From: a virus
Strand: one strand, 5' to 3'
DNA length: 37,836 nucleotides
IMG/VR virus record: IMGVR_UViG_3300046369_000223
Coordinates: 1 to 37,836 of that record
A program made the translations under genes and the position numbers. How positions within the stretch are numbered: the first letter of the stretch is position 1; the number at the start of each line of letters is the position of its first letter. Under the pieces are notes generated by a model. It did no database searches, was not told where the DNA came from, and saw only the letters and a list, made by a program, of their open reading frames with translations. Below, piece by piece: positions 22,302-30,495 of the stretch.

Positions 22302-22838
22302 CTACCAGTAAAAACTACCTCCATCGGATAGTCCTAACTGTTTTGCATAATATGGTAATCTACATGCCCAATAAGCAGCAGAAGTTTTATCTTTTTGTTG
22401 TGAACACTTGTGTCTAGCAGCGAATGATTTACGTGCTTTTTCGTTACCAAGTTTCACCTTTAAACCTGTAGTGTCACCCCATGTTACTTTCTTAATTTTG
22501 TCTCCGTCTTTAACATAGACATAGTATTTTTTTGGGCCACCTGCTTTTGGTTTATTTAATTCGGGTTGTTTCTTTTCTTCCGCCTCTACTATCATCGGAC
22601 AATCGAGGGGTACTAGATTACCCTCATATACTTCAAAATCTCCAATATCTGTCTCTAGTATATGTTTATCGACTTCTGTGAGTCTATATCGTCCTTCACT
22701 GACTAACTTTCGTGCTTCTTTGATGGTCTCAAAGAACATTAAGGAACCCAACCTGAATGGGTTGTCGAGGATGTTGGTATTAGTCTCTTGTAGTGTATCG
22801 AGTGTCTCGATAAGAGCTTGGTCTTTAAAGGTCTTCAT
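22302..22838 (-). CDS. Late protein with capsid-targeting-like N terminus and C-rich C domain
   Basis: A 178-residue protein. The start MKTFKDQALIETLDTLQE resembles the T4 capsid-targeting sequence, with L-I-E as a possible gp21 site. The C-terminal 75 residues (KKYYVYVKDGDKIKKVTWGD ... ARKSFAARHKCSQQKDKTSAAYWACRLP) form a module I recognise from several marine T4-like phage late proteins; its two cysteines in RHKCS and YWACR are characteristic. Function unknown. The YWACRLPYYAKQLGL end is probably a folded helical hairpin. Confidence 0.72.
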   Translation of the reverse strand: MKTFKDQALIETLDTLQETNTNILDNPFRLGSLMFFETIKEARKLVSEGRYRLTEVDKHILETDIGDFEVYEGNLVPLDCPMIVEAEEKKQPELNKPKAGGPKKYYVYVKDGDKIKKVTWGDTTGLKVKLGNEKARKSFAARHKCSQQKDKTSAAYWACRLPYYAKQLGLSDGGSFYW

Positions 22839-23155
22839 TATGATTCGGTTTCTTCACCTATAGGGACACAGTTTGGTACTTGTTTGCCATTTTTCATCTT
22901 GTAACCTTTCTGAACATAACCATCCCAACATGCTTCTTCTAGTTTCTCTTCCTTCTGATAAGGATATCCCTTTAATGGATTTTGGAACACTTGACTGAAG
23001 TGTTTCTTTGTCTTTTCTGTTTGTTCTTCATTGACGAGTGCAATCTGTGACAAGTATTCTTCTACAGTTTGCCCAGGCGTGTCTTCTTGGTATGCTTTAC
23101 GGATTTCGTCTGTTCCTATTTCGTGAACACCATTATCATGTTTATTTCCTGTCAT
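22838..23155 (-). CDS. Late protein with ACWxGY...VPNCVP module
   Basis: A 105-residue protein. The C-terminal third, EEACWDGYVQKGYKMKNGKQ followed by VPNCVP, is a short module with two conserved cysteines that I recall at the ends of many marine T4-like phage proteins. KLEE/A just before it is a possible protease site that would release the module. A GGAGAGTAGAC site precedes the ATG. Next to a related module-bearing gene, it probably functions in or on the head. Function unknown. Confidence 0.7.
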   Translation of the reverse strand: MTGNKHDNGVHEIGTDEIRKAYQEDTPGQTVEEYLSQIALVNEEQTEKTKKHFSQVFQNPLKGYPYQKEEKLEEACWDGYVQKGYKMKNGKQVPNCVPIGEETES

Positions 23156-23219
23156 GTCTACTCTCCAATTCCATGTATAAAATACATATAGTTATTAATA
23201 CTACAAACCAAAATGTCAC

Positions 23220-24341
23220 TTAACCACCTGCTTTCTTAGCAAGGTCTTTATCAGCACCACCCCAAGTTCCTTTACCTTTTGTGATAAAAGAATTAACACG
23301 AGCATGTCCCCACTGTTCTGGCGTTGTGCCTGGTCTGTGACCAGTTTTCCAAGCGGCGACTCCTCTGTTATAAACTTGTTGTAGAATACCCTTAGCGATT
23401 CCTGACTTGTCTGCTTTCTTTGCAAGGGATTTACCAGCATCTTCACCAAACATCTTTTGGAATTTCTTGGTGTGTTTTGATGGTTTTGTTTCTGCACTTG
23501 AATCGCCTGGCGCTGGGCCATCTTTCTTCTGTGCAAAATGAGCGGCACGTTTTTGTTTGGTGGATTTGGACATCTCATCACCATCAGCATCCTTTGCATA
23601 ATACTTAGATGGTTGTGTACCTTTACGGTCTTTGATATCTTTGTCCTGTTTAACTTCCTGTACATCACCAAACTTAAGAAATAATCTATTTTTCTGTTGT
23701 TTCTTATCAGTCACTTTATGATTTACAAATGCCCCTACGGTATTAATCATACCAAGACCTTTTTCGGGGTTCCTTTTGTATTCTGTCTCTAGTTTATCTT
23801 TAAGTTTTTTGAAGATGACGTTAATAATATCACCAATATCTGAGACATATTTACCTTCTTCTACAGAGTCTTCTTCTCTAAGTCTTGGTTCTTTTCTGTT
23901 ATAATTTTGAGAAACGATACTAAGATTAGACTTATCGTTGTTCATAGGATTATTGTCCTTATGGTGAACGTCCTTTCCTTTTATATCTTTTCTGTCCTTT
24001 AGACTTCTTCGTGCTTCATTTCTTTTTGCACGTCTTTTAATTTGGTCGGGTTTTGAGTGATAATTTGCATACTCTTTTTTGTAATCCCGCTCTTCGTTCG
24101 CCTTTCTATCAGCGTCTCGTTTTGCCTTGATTTGGTCATCTTTTACTTCTTTCTCATCTTGACCTTTCTGTCTCTCACTCTCTCTTTCGTGTCTATCAGT
24201 AAGTGCTTCTAATTCGGTCTCGTGTTTTGTTTTAAGACGTTCCAATTCTTCTGCTTGTTTTGCTTTTAGTTCCGCTGCTGCGACTGCATCCTCTTTTAAG
24301 GATGTAAATTGATGAAGTAATGTTTCTAATCTTTTAGTCAT
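23220..24341 (-). CDS. HNH-like protein with coiled coil and C-terminal phage module
   Basis: A 373-residue basic protein. Residues 1-85 are a highly charged coiled coil (LERLKTKHETELEALTDRHE). Residues ~122-150 (DVHHKDNNPMNNDKSNLSIV) match the HNH-nuclease core (HH, N, N..NL). The C-terminal ~70 residues (GIAKGILQQVYNRGVAAWKT, PGTTPEQWGHARVNSF, GTWGGADKDLAKKAGG) are a module I recall from T4-like marine phages (DUF5824-like). The gene has a late promoter (TATAAATA) with the ATG exactly five bases downstream. A late, coiled-coil-linked HNH protein is odd for a homing enzyme and might be a packaged nuclease. Confidence 0.7.
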   Translation of the reverse strand: MTKRLETLLHQFTSLKEDAVAAAELKAKQAEELERLKTKHETELEALTDRHERESERQKGQDEKEVKDDQIKAKRDADRKANEERDYKKEYANYHSKPDQIKRRAKRNEARRSLKDRKDIKGKDVHHKDNNPMNNDKSNLSIVSQNYNRKEPRLREEDSVEEGKYVSDIGDIINVIFKKLKDKLETEYKRNPEKGLGMINTVGAFVNHKVTDKKQQKNRLFLKFGDVQEVKQDKDIKDRKGTQPSKYYAKDADGDEMSKSTKQKRAAHFAQKKDGPAPGDSSAETKPSKHTKKFQKMFGEDAGKSLAKKADKSGIAKGILQQVYNRGVAAWKTGHRPGTTPEQWGHARVNSFITKGKGTWGGADKDLAKKAGG

Positions 24342-24346
24342 AATAC

Positions 24347-24354
24347 TATTTATA
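24347..24354 (-). promoter_or_regulatory. Perfect late promoter TATAAATA, leaderless spacing
   Basis: TATAAATA on the minus strand, then GTATT, then ATG at 24339-24341. The predicted transcription start is the A of ATG. The octamer overlaps the last codons of the upstream nucleotidyltransferase-kinase gene. Confidence 0.8.
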
Positions 24355-25768
24355 TCTTTCCAATAACTGTCTTCTTACCAGTCTTTCTACTTTTGAATGT
24401 TTTTAAATTTGACCCAAACGGACTTGATTTATCTGTTGGTGGTTTTTTCACCCTATCTTTACTTTTCATAGATGAATACCCAGTAGTATCCTTCTTCAGC
24501 AGTTCGTAAGATTTCCAATTAAGTGCAATTTTATTTTTAGGGAATGAAGTAGTCCAACTCATTAGTTTACTAAAGAGACTATTAGACTTTCTCTGTAGTG
24601 CGTTTAAATCATCATCGTTGGAAATTTCTACGTAGTCTCTACCGAATATCTTTTTAAGGTCTCTTGCATTTTTCTGCGCCTTATCCCAGTCTTGTTTTAC
24701 AATTTCTTGCGGCAACTTTCTAGGTCTCATATCATTTCGTTTTTGAGCATTGTCTAATGATGCATTAACAAATATCATTTTCGATTCATATCCAATCGAG
24801 TCTAACATCTTCTTGTATGAATTAACCTTGGATAGGTTTGCACTAGTAGTGTCAAATATCAACCCTAGTCTACCTTCTATATATGCATCCATATTCCTTC
24901 CAGTAATCCTTTTCGCCTTTGCACGAATGGGGTCTATTTTATCAAAGTCTGCACCTCTAAGGTCTAGAGATAATCCTGCTTTCTTTAATCCATTCTCAAA
25001 TGCTTTATCAGTGTTGACTAACTTTAAACCAAGTGCTTTTAATGAAAGTGCATCAACTACTGTTGACTTACCACTGCCTGGCCCACCTGAAAAGAAAACT
25101 GCTTTGAATACGCCTGGGTCATATACACCCTCTGTAATTAAGTCTTCCATCATGTAGTGTGGTAGTGTACCTTCTGCAATACCCATTCCTTTACGAATGT
25201 CTTTGTACAATTTGTCTGCAAGTCGTTTGCCTTTTGTGGGGACACCTTCCTTAAATGATTCAAAGTCTCCCTTCTCTGCAAATGCTCTCATTTTACTTGC
25301 ACTCATTCCACTTACGTCATCTGAATCGGGGTCTCTTTCTCCAGCAGATACAATCTGTATTTCATCAAACTTGTAGAAACCGTGTCTTCCCTTTACACTA
25401 TTATACTTATTGATAATAGTCTCAAACTCTCTAACTCTATCTGACCCCACTATCATCCGAATTTTTCGGTAGTTCTTATCATATAGGTATGTTAGGATTT
25501 GGAAAATCTGTTTGACATCAGCGTCAATTACATTCACGTCTTTACCGAAGAATGCTTTTAGATACTTAACTTTATCTTTGTGTGACAGCGGATTCTTTAC
25601 TTTGTCATTTGAGTGTGATGAGAATAAAAGTACATCACCAAATGATTTTTGACTTGCGAGTTTCTTTACTAGTTTCTCGTGACCAGTTGTTGGTGGATTG
25701 AATCTACCGAAGGTGAATACTGCACCTTTATCTTTTGCTTCTGTTAGAAATTTTCCGAATTTTTTCAC
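24350..25768 (-). CDS. Nucleotidyltransferase-kinase fusion with capsid-targeting-like N terminus
   Basis: A 472-residue two-domain protein. Residues 1-10 (MKKFGKFLTE) resemble the T4 capsid-targeting peptide. Residues 15-180 are a nucleotidyltransferase of the NMN adenylyltransferase type: FTFGRFNPPTTGHEKL (TxGH site) and SGMSASKMRAFAEKGDF (SxSKxR-like). Residues 222-400 are a P-loop kinase: FFSGGPGSGKSTVVDA, D in VNTDKAFE, and a lid with RNDMRPRKLP, like zeta-toxin or polynucleotide-kinase enzymes. IAE/G (199) and LITE/G (213) lie in the linker and fit the gp21 consensus, so the domains might be separated. NAD synthesis or nucleic-acid end processing are possible roles. Confidence 0.82.
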   Translation of the reverse strand: MKKFGKFLTEAKDKGAVFTFGRFNPPTTGHEKLVKKLASQKSFGDVLLFSSHSNDKVKNPLSHKDKVKYLKAFFGKDVNVIDADVKQIFQILTYLYDKNYRKIRMIVGSDRVREFETIINKYNSVKGRHGFYKFDEIQIVSAGERDPDSDDVSGMSASKMRAFAEKGDFESFKEGVPTKGKRLADKLYKDIRKGMGIAEGTLPHYMMEDLITEGVYDPGVFKAVFFSGGPGSGKSTVVDALSLKALGLKLVNTDKAFENGLKKAGLSLDLRGADFDKIDPIRAKAKRITGRNMDAYIEGRLGLIFDTTSANLSKVNSYKKMLDSIGYESKMIFVNASLDNAQKRNDMRPRKLPQEIVKQDWDKAQKNARDLKKIFGRDYVEISNDDDLNALQRKSNSLFSKLMSWTTSFPKNKIALNWKSYELLKKDTTGYSSMKSKDRVKKPPTDKSSPFGSNLKTFKSRKTGKKTVIGKI

Positions 25769-25950
25769 GACATCTTCTCTCTTTCTTTATCTACTAAGTC
25801 ATTCATGATTTCCATATTTTGGTCACCAGTTTTACTACCGTCATACTCATATGCTTTTTCGGGGTCACCTACAACCCAATCATCGTCTTTGAATTCTATA
25901 TCAGTTTGAGCTGGATACTTAGGTAATGCAAACTCTCTGAATGATTTCAT
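25765..25950 (-). CDS. Small acidic protein, unknown
   Basis: A 61-residue acidic protein starting MKSFREFALPKYPAQTD. The ATG at 25948-25950 overlaps the TAA stop of the upstream gene (TAATG), so I prefer it to a GTG four codons earlier. The first residues resemble the capsid-targeting pattern but no L/I-x-E site is present. It overlaps the nucleotidyltransferase-kinase start by four bases and may act with it. Function unknown. Confidence 0.65.
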   Translation of the reverse strand: MKSFREFALPKYPAQTDIEFKDDDWVVGDPEKAYEYDGSKTGDQNMEIMNDLVDKEREKMS

Positions 25951-27149
25951 TACTTGTCCCACGCTTTCATTGCAGTGAAGTTATTGTATGCAAACTCCAT
26001 TCTGTCAACAAGTTTTACTGCACTTCCAGTTCTATCAATTGCAACATAACCCTCGGGGTTGACCGCCTCGAACCCCTTATCGGTTCTTTTGAATGTTCCT
26101 ATACTCTTTACTCTATTTAGTGCAACAATTATGATTTGTTTTGCAATGACCAAGTGTTCCATGAATTTAGTCAAGTTTGTTATGAATTTATTTAGTGACC
26201 GTAACTCAGCGTAGAGTTGTTCACCAATTTCTCGTTTGATTTGTTTTGTCTTTTCCATCTTCACTTTACCAACTACCATATCTCTCCAGTAGTTTTCGAA
26301 GTGTTTCATATATCCGTTGTATGTTGGTTTGTATGAACCCGCCCTAATTTGTGCGTTACAATATGTTTTGTATGATGCACCTACACCTTTTTTTGCAATA
26401 GTATCTTGTATCTGTTTAAACTTCTGCAAATCTTTCCTAGTGATACCGTGGAATGCTTTACCCACTGCAGTCAACTCCCTAGTTAATGCAAGTGTTTCTT
26501 TTGCAGTCATACTACTGTTACCACTCACATCCTTATATGTTGCATCATCCATCCACACATCACTACTACTTCCACTTGGTAGTTTTGCACCAAAGGAGGC
26601 AGATAATCCGTCAATTGTAGAACCAGTGTAAGTAGTGTGAAACACTATACCCATTTTAGAACTGGCAATCTCTTTACCAAGTTTTGATTCTACATCTACT
26701 GCATACATGATTGTGTTTGGTTGGAATGTGATGAATGTTTTACCATCCATATTTGTCATCTTCTTATCGTTAGTGTACATCAAGTCACCCTGTAAGATAT
26801 CAGTAAAGGATAGTTTAGATAAGCACTGAAATGATGTCAAGAACTTTTCCTTCAGATTAGAAGATAGTTCTTTAGCGTCTTTAATTTCTTGTTCTGAAGT
26901 ATAAAAGAGAGGTTCTTTATTGAATAGTGATTTCTTTGCGACAAAGAATCTGCCGTCTTCGGGATGTTTCCCAACAAAGATTGCTGGAGCACCATCCCAT
27001 TTCACAGTCATGTTCACTCTAGAATTTTGGTTACCTTTCATCATGTCTCTAAGACCTTGAAGAAAATTAATCGCACCACGACCACCATCAATACCTTGAT
27101 TGATGATTTCGTCTTCTAAGTGTTCTAAATGTAAGTTTTTCGCTGCCAT
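25950..27149 (-). CDS. DUF6267-like protein, possible nucleic-acid ligase fold
   Basis: A 399-residue protein I match from memory to a conserved family of T4-like marine phages (DUF6267-like). MTVKWDGAPAIFVG at about residues 47-60 carries K50-W-D-G53, the shape of the nucleotidyltransferase K-x-D/N-G motif of RNA/DNA ligases. ILQGDLMYTND near 118 and TFITFQPNTIMYAV near 138 could be later ligase motifs (E/D-G, strand, K-x-K equivalents are less clear). FFVAKKSLFNKEP follows. Function is unproven. It has a late promoter and a leader hairpin (27150-27191) that encloses its ribosome site. Confidence 0.72.
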   Translation of the reverse strand: MAAKNLHLEHLEDEIINQGIDGGRGAINFLQGLRDMMKGNQNSRVNMTVKWDGAPAIFVGKHPEDGRFFVAKKSLFNKEPLFYTSEQEIKDAKELSSNLKEKFLTSFQCLSKLSFTDILQGDLMYTNDKKMTNMDGKTFITFQPNTIMYAVDVESKLGKEIASSKMGIVFHTTYTGSTIDGLSASFGAKLPSGSSSDVWMDDATYKDVSGNSSMTAKETLALTRELTAVGKAFHGITRKDLQKFKQIQDTIAKKGVGASYKTYCNAQIRAGSYKPTYNGYMKHFENYWRDMVVGKVKMEKTKQIKREIGEQLYAELRSLNKFITNLTKFMEHLVIAKQIIIVALNRVKSIGTFKRTDKGFEAVNPEGYVAIDRTGSAVKLVDRMEFAYNNFTAMKAWDK

Positions 27150-27191
27150 AATAGTAGATTATACACCTTTAATGTGTGTTCGTCTACTATT
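27150..27191 (-). promoter_or_regulatory. Leader hairpin next to the start codon
   Basis: AATAGTAGA (27150-27158) and TCTACTATT (27183-27191) are perfect 9-base arms. An inner ACAC/GTGT pair brings the AAAGGTG ribosome site into a loop. In the minus-strand transcript the structure ends at the base before ATG. Part of one arm is the CCTAAATA late promoter (27188-27195), so a transcript starting there would lack most of that arm, while read-through RNA would fold it. Confidence 0.5.
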
Positions 27192-27195
27192 TAGG
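27188..27195 (-). promoter_or_regulatory. Late promoter CCTAAATA
   Basis: CCTAAATA on the minus strand, 38 bases upstream of the ATG at 27147-27149. It gives a leader of about 30 bases with AAAGGTG as the ribosome site. Confidence 0.6.
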
Positions 27196-27201
27196 TGTTT
27201 T

Positions 27202-27627
27202 TTATGCTGGGTCGTTTTGCATTGTGGTTAGCAAAGTGTTGGCATCAGTCAAATCACTTTGTAAACTTGTGACTGTTGATGACCAATCTGCTTGTTCGTA
27301 ACCGATATCATAGACCATATCATGTTGCCAATAATCCCACATGAGTGTTGAGTTGTCGGCACTGGTATCGGTACTTAGGATTGTCCATGACCCTGCACCA
27401 TCCACACCTTCAGGCACAGTTCCGTAAGTTGGATTTGCTGTAACAGCATTTGGATTCGCAGTTCTCCAAGCAGCCCAAAATTGGGTTCTTGTCATTGCAC
27501 TATCGGTCTTTGGACATACACGTCCACCAGTAAAATGATGACTTGTGTCATTAATCCATTTAATTTTTTCGTCTAAATCTAATACTACTTTCTCTTGAGT
27601 AGCGATTTGTTCTGTTGTATACGGCAT
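27202..27627 (-). CDS. Late protein, unknown, probably virion-associated
   Basis: A 141-residue acidic protein. An N-terminal helix (IATQEKVVLDLDEKIKWIND), a tryptophan-rich middle (FWAAWRTANPNAV, GSWTILSTD, LMWDYWQHDMVYD) and a C-terminal coiled segment (TSLQSDLTDANTLLTTMQND) are visible. No family is recognised. It has a perfect TATAAATA late promoter and a TTTAGGAGAAACC ribosome site, the best-equipped late gene in the window, so it is likely an abundant structural or assembly protein such as a tail or fibre part. Confidence 0.7.
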   Translation of the reverse strand: MPYTTEQIATQEKVVLDLDEKIKWINDTSHHFTGGRVCPKTDSAMTRTQFWAAWRTANPNAVTANPTYGTVPEGVDGAGSWTILSTDTSADNSTLMWDYWQHDMVYDIGYEQADWSSTVTSLQSDLTDANTLLTTMQNDPA

Positions 27628-27649
27628 GGTTTCTCCTAAACTATAGTGT

Positions 27650-27657
27650 TATTTATA
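27650..27657 (-). promoter_or_regulatory. Perfect late promoter TATAAATA
   Basis: TATAAATA on the minus strand, 22 bases upstream of the ATG at 27625-27627 with an AGGAG ribosome site between them: a conventional late leader, in contrast to the leaderless ones nearby. Confidence 0.8.
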
Positions 27658-27662
27658 GCATT

Positions 27663-27836
27663 TTAAATCTTAGCAAGGGGTTTTGATTTTAGTTTTTCAT
27701 CTAAATCATTTTTCTTTTTAGTCAACTTCTTTATCTCAGATGGGGGTAACTCACCCGATTTTCTGAGTTGTTTTTTAATCTCAATCCGCTTTTGTAACGT
27801 TGTGATTACTTCATTGGGGTCTAAGGACTTATTCAT
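27663..27836 (-). CDS. 57-residue basic protein, unknown
   Basis: A 57-codon frame in the gap between the helicase gene and the late structural gene. ATG is at 27834-27836 and TAA at 27663-27665. It starts MNKSLDPNEVITTLQKRIEI and continues as a lysine-rich, largely helical protein with a PPSE turn between two helices, the shape of a small helical hairpin. CATAAATA lies ten bases upstream (27847-27854); no ribosome site is visible. The frame fills nearly all of the intergenic gap. Not recognised; possibly nucleic-acid binding from its charge. Confidence 0.6.
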   Translation of the reverse strand: MNKSLDPNEVITTLQKRIEIKKQLRKSGELPPSEIKKLTKKKNDLDEKLKSKPLAKI

Positions 27837-27846
27837 AATATATATC

Positions 27847-27854
27847 TATTTATG
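27847..27854 (-). promoter_or_regulatory. Late promoter CATAAATA
   Basis: CATAAATA on the minus strand, ten bases before the ATG at 27834-27836, directly after the end of the helicase gene. It marks the switch from replication genes to the late block. Confidence 0.65.
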
Positions 27855-27857
27855 CAT

Positions 27858-29261
27858 TTAAAACTTAAAGTCGTTAAATTTTTCACTCCTTCCTCTGTCT
27901 GCAACAGGAATACTATCGTCTATTAATTGAGTACCATCGTGCAAGTCTTCTTGTGCTTCTTGTTCACAATCATAGAGTTTCATACGACTTCTATCGATAC
28001 CAATCACAAACCTTTTGAATACGGTTGGGTCATTGTATCTATTCTTCAATTGTTTTACAACCAACTGGTCTAGTTCTTCTAGTTCATCGGATGTAATCAA
28101 TGCAAACATAAAGTCTGCAGTAGCAGGAAGACCAAAGGATTCAGATGTATCAGTCAACTCAATGTCACTGTTACCGTATCCACTACGTGTTGTTTGGGTT
28201 GCACTCATAATCGGCACATCAAACTCCACTGCAAGTCCTCTAAGTTCTTCTGCAATACTCTTTACTAGTGTATAAGAGTTTGCACCAGCGCCAGGTTTTA
28301 CCCTTGCACTGGCACAGATGTTAAGGTAATCGATAAAAATCATATCGGGTTTGAAATCTTTCTTCAGTTCTAGTTCCTGTAATAGGTGTCTGAAGTGTCC
28401 TACGTGTGCTGATGCAGTAGGATATTCTTTGATGATTAATTTCCCTTGAGTTTTACTTCTTACTTTGTCCACCTTCTTATCAAACATTTTCTTAGATAAA
28501 TCGGGCAAATCTTTCATGGGTATGTTCATGACATTTGCATCGATTCTTTCTGCAATCCTTTCTTCCGACATCTCAAGTGTAATGTATAATACATTCTTGT
28601 TCATCATAAGACCAGCAGCGGCCATATGACACATGAACAATGACTTACCGACACCAGTACCAGCAAGACAAATGTTAAGTGTCTTGTTGGGAAGACCACC
28701 TTTGGTAATCTTGTTGAAGTATTCTAAGTCGAACGGAATCTTCTCTTCTTCCGTATGGTAGAATTCAAAACGAGCATCTGAATCTTCAATTTGGTCGTGA
28801 CCAATATTTGTGTCAAAAGACACGGAAAGTGCATCCTTAAGTAACTCGGGTATTTCTCCTCGTGACCGTTGATTCTTTTCATCCAATACATCAATAGAGT
28901 TCATGACTGCAATATAGATTGCTCTATCCTTGCACCATTTCTCCGTTTCATCTACTAACCACTCACTGGCGGATGTGTCTGAAGATGTAAAATCTTTTAC
29001 GATTGATTTAGACTGTTTCAACACACCATCTGATAGAGATGTGTTGTTGTCTAGATTGATGAGAAGTGCTTCAACCGTTGGAGATTTGTTGTATTTTTCA
29101 AAGTAGGAAACTACTTCTTTATATACAACTTGTTCATCGGGTTCCGAGAAGTACTCGTCCTTTACAAAAGGAAGCACCTTCCGTGAATATTCATCACTGA
29201 GTATCAGATTCTTCAGAATCGTTGTTTCTAATCTCGTTTTGTCCATATTTAAAGAGTCCAT
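27858..29261 (-). CDS. 41: Replicative DNA helicase (T4 gp41-like)
   Basis: A 467-residue DnaB-family hexameric helicase, near T4 gp41 in length (475). An N-terminal helical domain comes first. The RecA-like core has Walker [14 protein letters not shown] (199-211), the catalytic glutamate region [15 protein letters not shown], Walker [15 protein letters not shown], and the SATQTTRSG sensor-like motif. It unwinds DNA at the fork and recruits the gp61 primase. AGGTAGCAA precedes the ATG at 29261. The gene overlaps uvsX by 68 bases. An alternative ATG five codons in is possible. Confidence 0.94.
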   Translation of the reverse strand: MDSLNMDKTRLETTILKNLILSDEYSRKVLPFVKDEYFSEPDEQVVYKEVVSYFEKYNKSPTVEALLINLDNNTSLSDGVLKQSKSIVKDFTSSDTSASEWLVDETEKWCKDRAIYIAVMNSIDVLDEKNQRSRGEIPELLKDALSVSFDTNIGHDQIEDSDARFEFYHTEEEKIPFDLEYFNKITKGGLPNKTLNICLAGTGVGKSLFMCHMAAAGLMMNKNVLYITLEMSEERIAERIDANVMNIPMKDLPDLSKKMFDKKVDKVRSKTQGKLIIKEYPTASAHVGHFRHLLQELELKKDFKPDMIFIDYLNICASARVKPGAGANSYTLVKSIAEELRGLAVEFDVPIMSATQTTRSGYGNSDIELTDTSESFGLPATADFMFALITSDELEELDQLVVKQLKNRYNDPTVFKRFVIGIDRSRMKLYDCEQEAQEDLHDGTQLIDDSIPVADRGRSEKFNDFKF

Positions 29262-30249
29262 TTGCTACCTGTTCTAATCGTTCCATCACATCGGGTGTGA
29301 AGTATTTTTCGGGGTTATTGTTTATTGTCTTACCGAACTCAGTCTTACCATTTGGTAACTTAACTCTAGTAGATGATTTCTCAAAAACACCACTTGCAAG
29401 TGCCATGTCTAAAAGACCATAGTACCTGTCCAGTCCCTTGTCATATGATAATCTCACATCCACCACTTTGTTTTCTACAGTCAATCTTGACTTAGCGTTC
29501 TTACAGTGAATGATATTACCAATGATTTCGGTACCTTCTTTTTCTTTACGTTTTGAAAGATAGATGATTGATGAAGCGGCATATTTAAGACCACTACCAC
29601 CACCCATTTCTTTCTGTGGGAACATAGAACCAATCACATCATATGTGTGATTAGTAACAATCATAGGAACTCCTACACGTCCAAGTTTAAGTGTCAAGAC
29701 TCTAAATGCACCCTTAGTAATTTGGGCACGAGTCATGTCTTTAGTCTCTTTACCATCTGCAGTGTCTTCGATTTCTTTGGTTGTTGATAACATACCAAGT
29801 GAATCTAAACAAAACATCATTGGTGGACGTTTGTCGGCGGGGGTCTCTGCATACTTATCAAGTATACTGATTGCTTGGTTTCTGAATTCTTGCACTGTGA
29901 CAACAGGTACGATAACAACTCTGTTAGAGTCGATACCTCTGTCCTCAATCATATCTCTTGATATTGCGGATTCAGATTCGAAGTAGATTACAGCGGCATC
30001 TTTGTTATCTTCCAAAAACTGTTTGACCATTCCTAATGCAAAGAATGTTTTACCAGTTGCGGATTCACCAGCGATTGCCGTAATCTTGTTTGAAGGAAGT
30101 CCACCGTATAGTGAACCACTTAATAGTGCATTGAAGATATAACTCCCTGTGTCAACAAAGGAATCTACATCTCCAGCTGCAACACCGTCTGCAACGATAT
30201 TTGCATATTCGTTACCCGATGCTTTTACTAAATCTTTTAAAAAACTCAT
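29194..30249 (-). CDS. uvsX: Recombinase UvsX (RecA family)
   Basis: A 351-residue strand-exchange protein. Walker A is [14 protein letters not shown] (residues 60-73), the catalytic glutamate lies in [10 protein letters not shown], and Walker B in [12 protein letters not shown]. The [24 protein letters not shown] segment is the DNA-binding loop region. The acidic tail ([10 protein letters not shown]) resembles T4 UvsX, which binds Gp32/UvsY through that end. It promotes recombination-dependent replication and repair. It has its own near-consensus promoter and a GAGAGGTG ribosome site. Confidence 0.95.
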   Translation of the reverse strand: MSFLKDLVKASGNEYANIVADGVAAGDVDSFVDTGSYIFNALLSGSLYGGLPSNKITAIAGESATGKTFFALGMVKQFLEDNKDAAVIYFESESAISRDMIEDRGIDSNRVVIVPVVTVQEFRNQAISILDKYAETPADKRPPMMFCLDSLGMLSTTKEIEDTADGKETKDMTRAQITKGAFRVLTLKLGRVGVPMIVTNHTYDVIGSMFPQKEMGGGSGLKYAASSIIYLSKRKEKEGTEIIGNIIHCKNAKSRLTVENKVVDVRLSYDKGLDRYYGLLDMALASGVFEKSSTRVKLPNGKTEFGKTINNNPEKYFTPDVMERLEQVANGLFKYGQNEIRNNDSEESDTQ

Positions 30250-30278
30250 AATTTATACACCTCTCATAATGTATAACC

Positions 30279-30307
30279 ATTATAGAACGGAAGTGAGTTT
30301 AGGTCAA
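30279..30307 (-). promoter_or_regulatory. Sigma70-type promoter of uvsX
   Basis: TTGACC (30302-30307), a 17-base spacer and TATAAT (30279-30284) on the minus strand, followed by a 29-base leader containing GAGAGGTG before the uvsX ATG. The leader also holds a four-codon frame (ATG AGA GGT GTA TAA) that overlaps the ribosome site, a possible minor leader peptide. Confidence 0.82.
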
Positions 30308-30495
30308 GTGGTTTTTTTTGAGTTTTTGGAATTCTTTTTTTCGAGTTCGCATTGCATGGCTTTTCTTTCATCGAACTTGATGTGTTCTTCCATCATGACT
30401 TTGATTGCTTTGATTTGTGCCTCAATCATATACAGAGCGCCGACTATTCCACTAATTGCGACTATGTATATTATGTCCATAAGTGATATTGTCAT
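30304..30495 (-). CDS. Small single-helix membrane protein
   Basis: A 63-residue protein with one N-terminal hydrophobic helix (ISLMDIIYIVAISGIVGALYMIEA) and a charged, lysine-rich cytoplasmic-looking tail (FDERKAMQCELEKKNSKNSKK). The start overlaps the nuclease stop by four bases. No family is recognised. Small membrane proteins beside phage nucleases sometimes take part in exclusion or envelope change, but nothing here shows that. Its end overlaps the uvsX promoter's -35. Confidence 0.62.
   Translation of the reverse strand: MTISLMDIIYIVAISGIVGALYMIEAQIKAIKVMMEEHIKFDERKAMQCELEKKNSKNSKKTT

Noticed and set aside
23216-23671. 151-codon minus-strand frame
   Set aside because: A shadow of the HNH-containing gene; basic and low-complexity in composition, with no start signal.
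24750-25157. 135-codon plus-strand frame
   Set aside because: Antisense to the P-loop kinase domain; no promoter or ribosome site on the plus strand.
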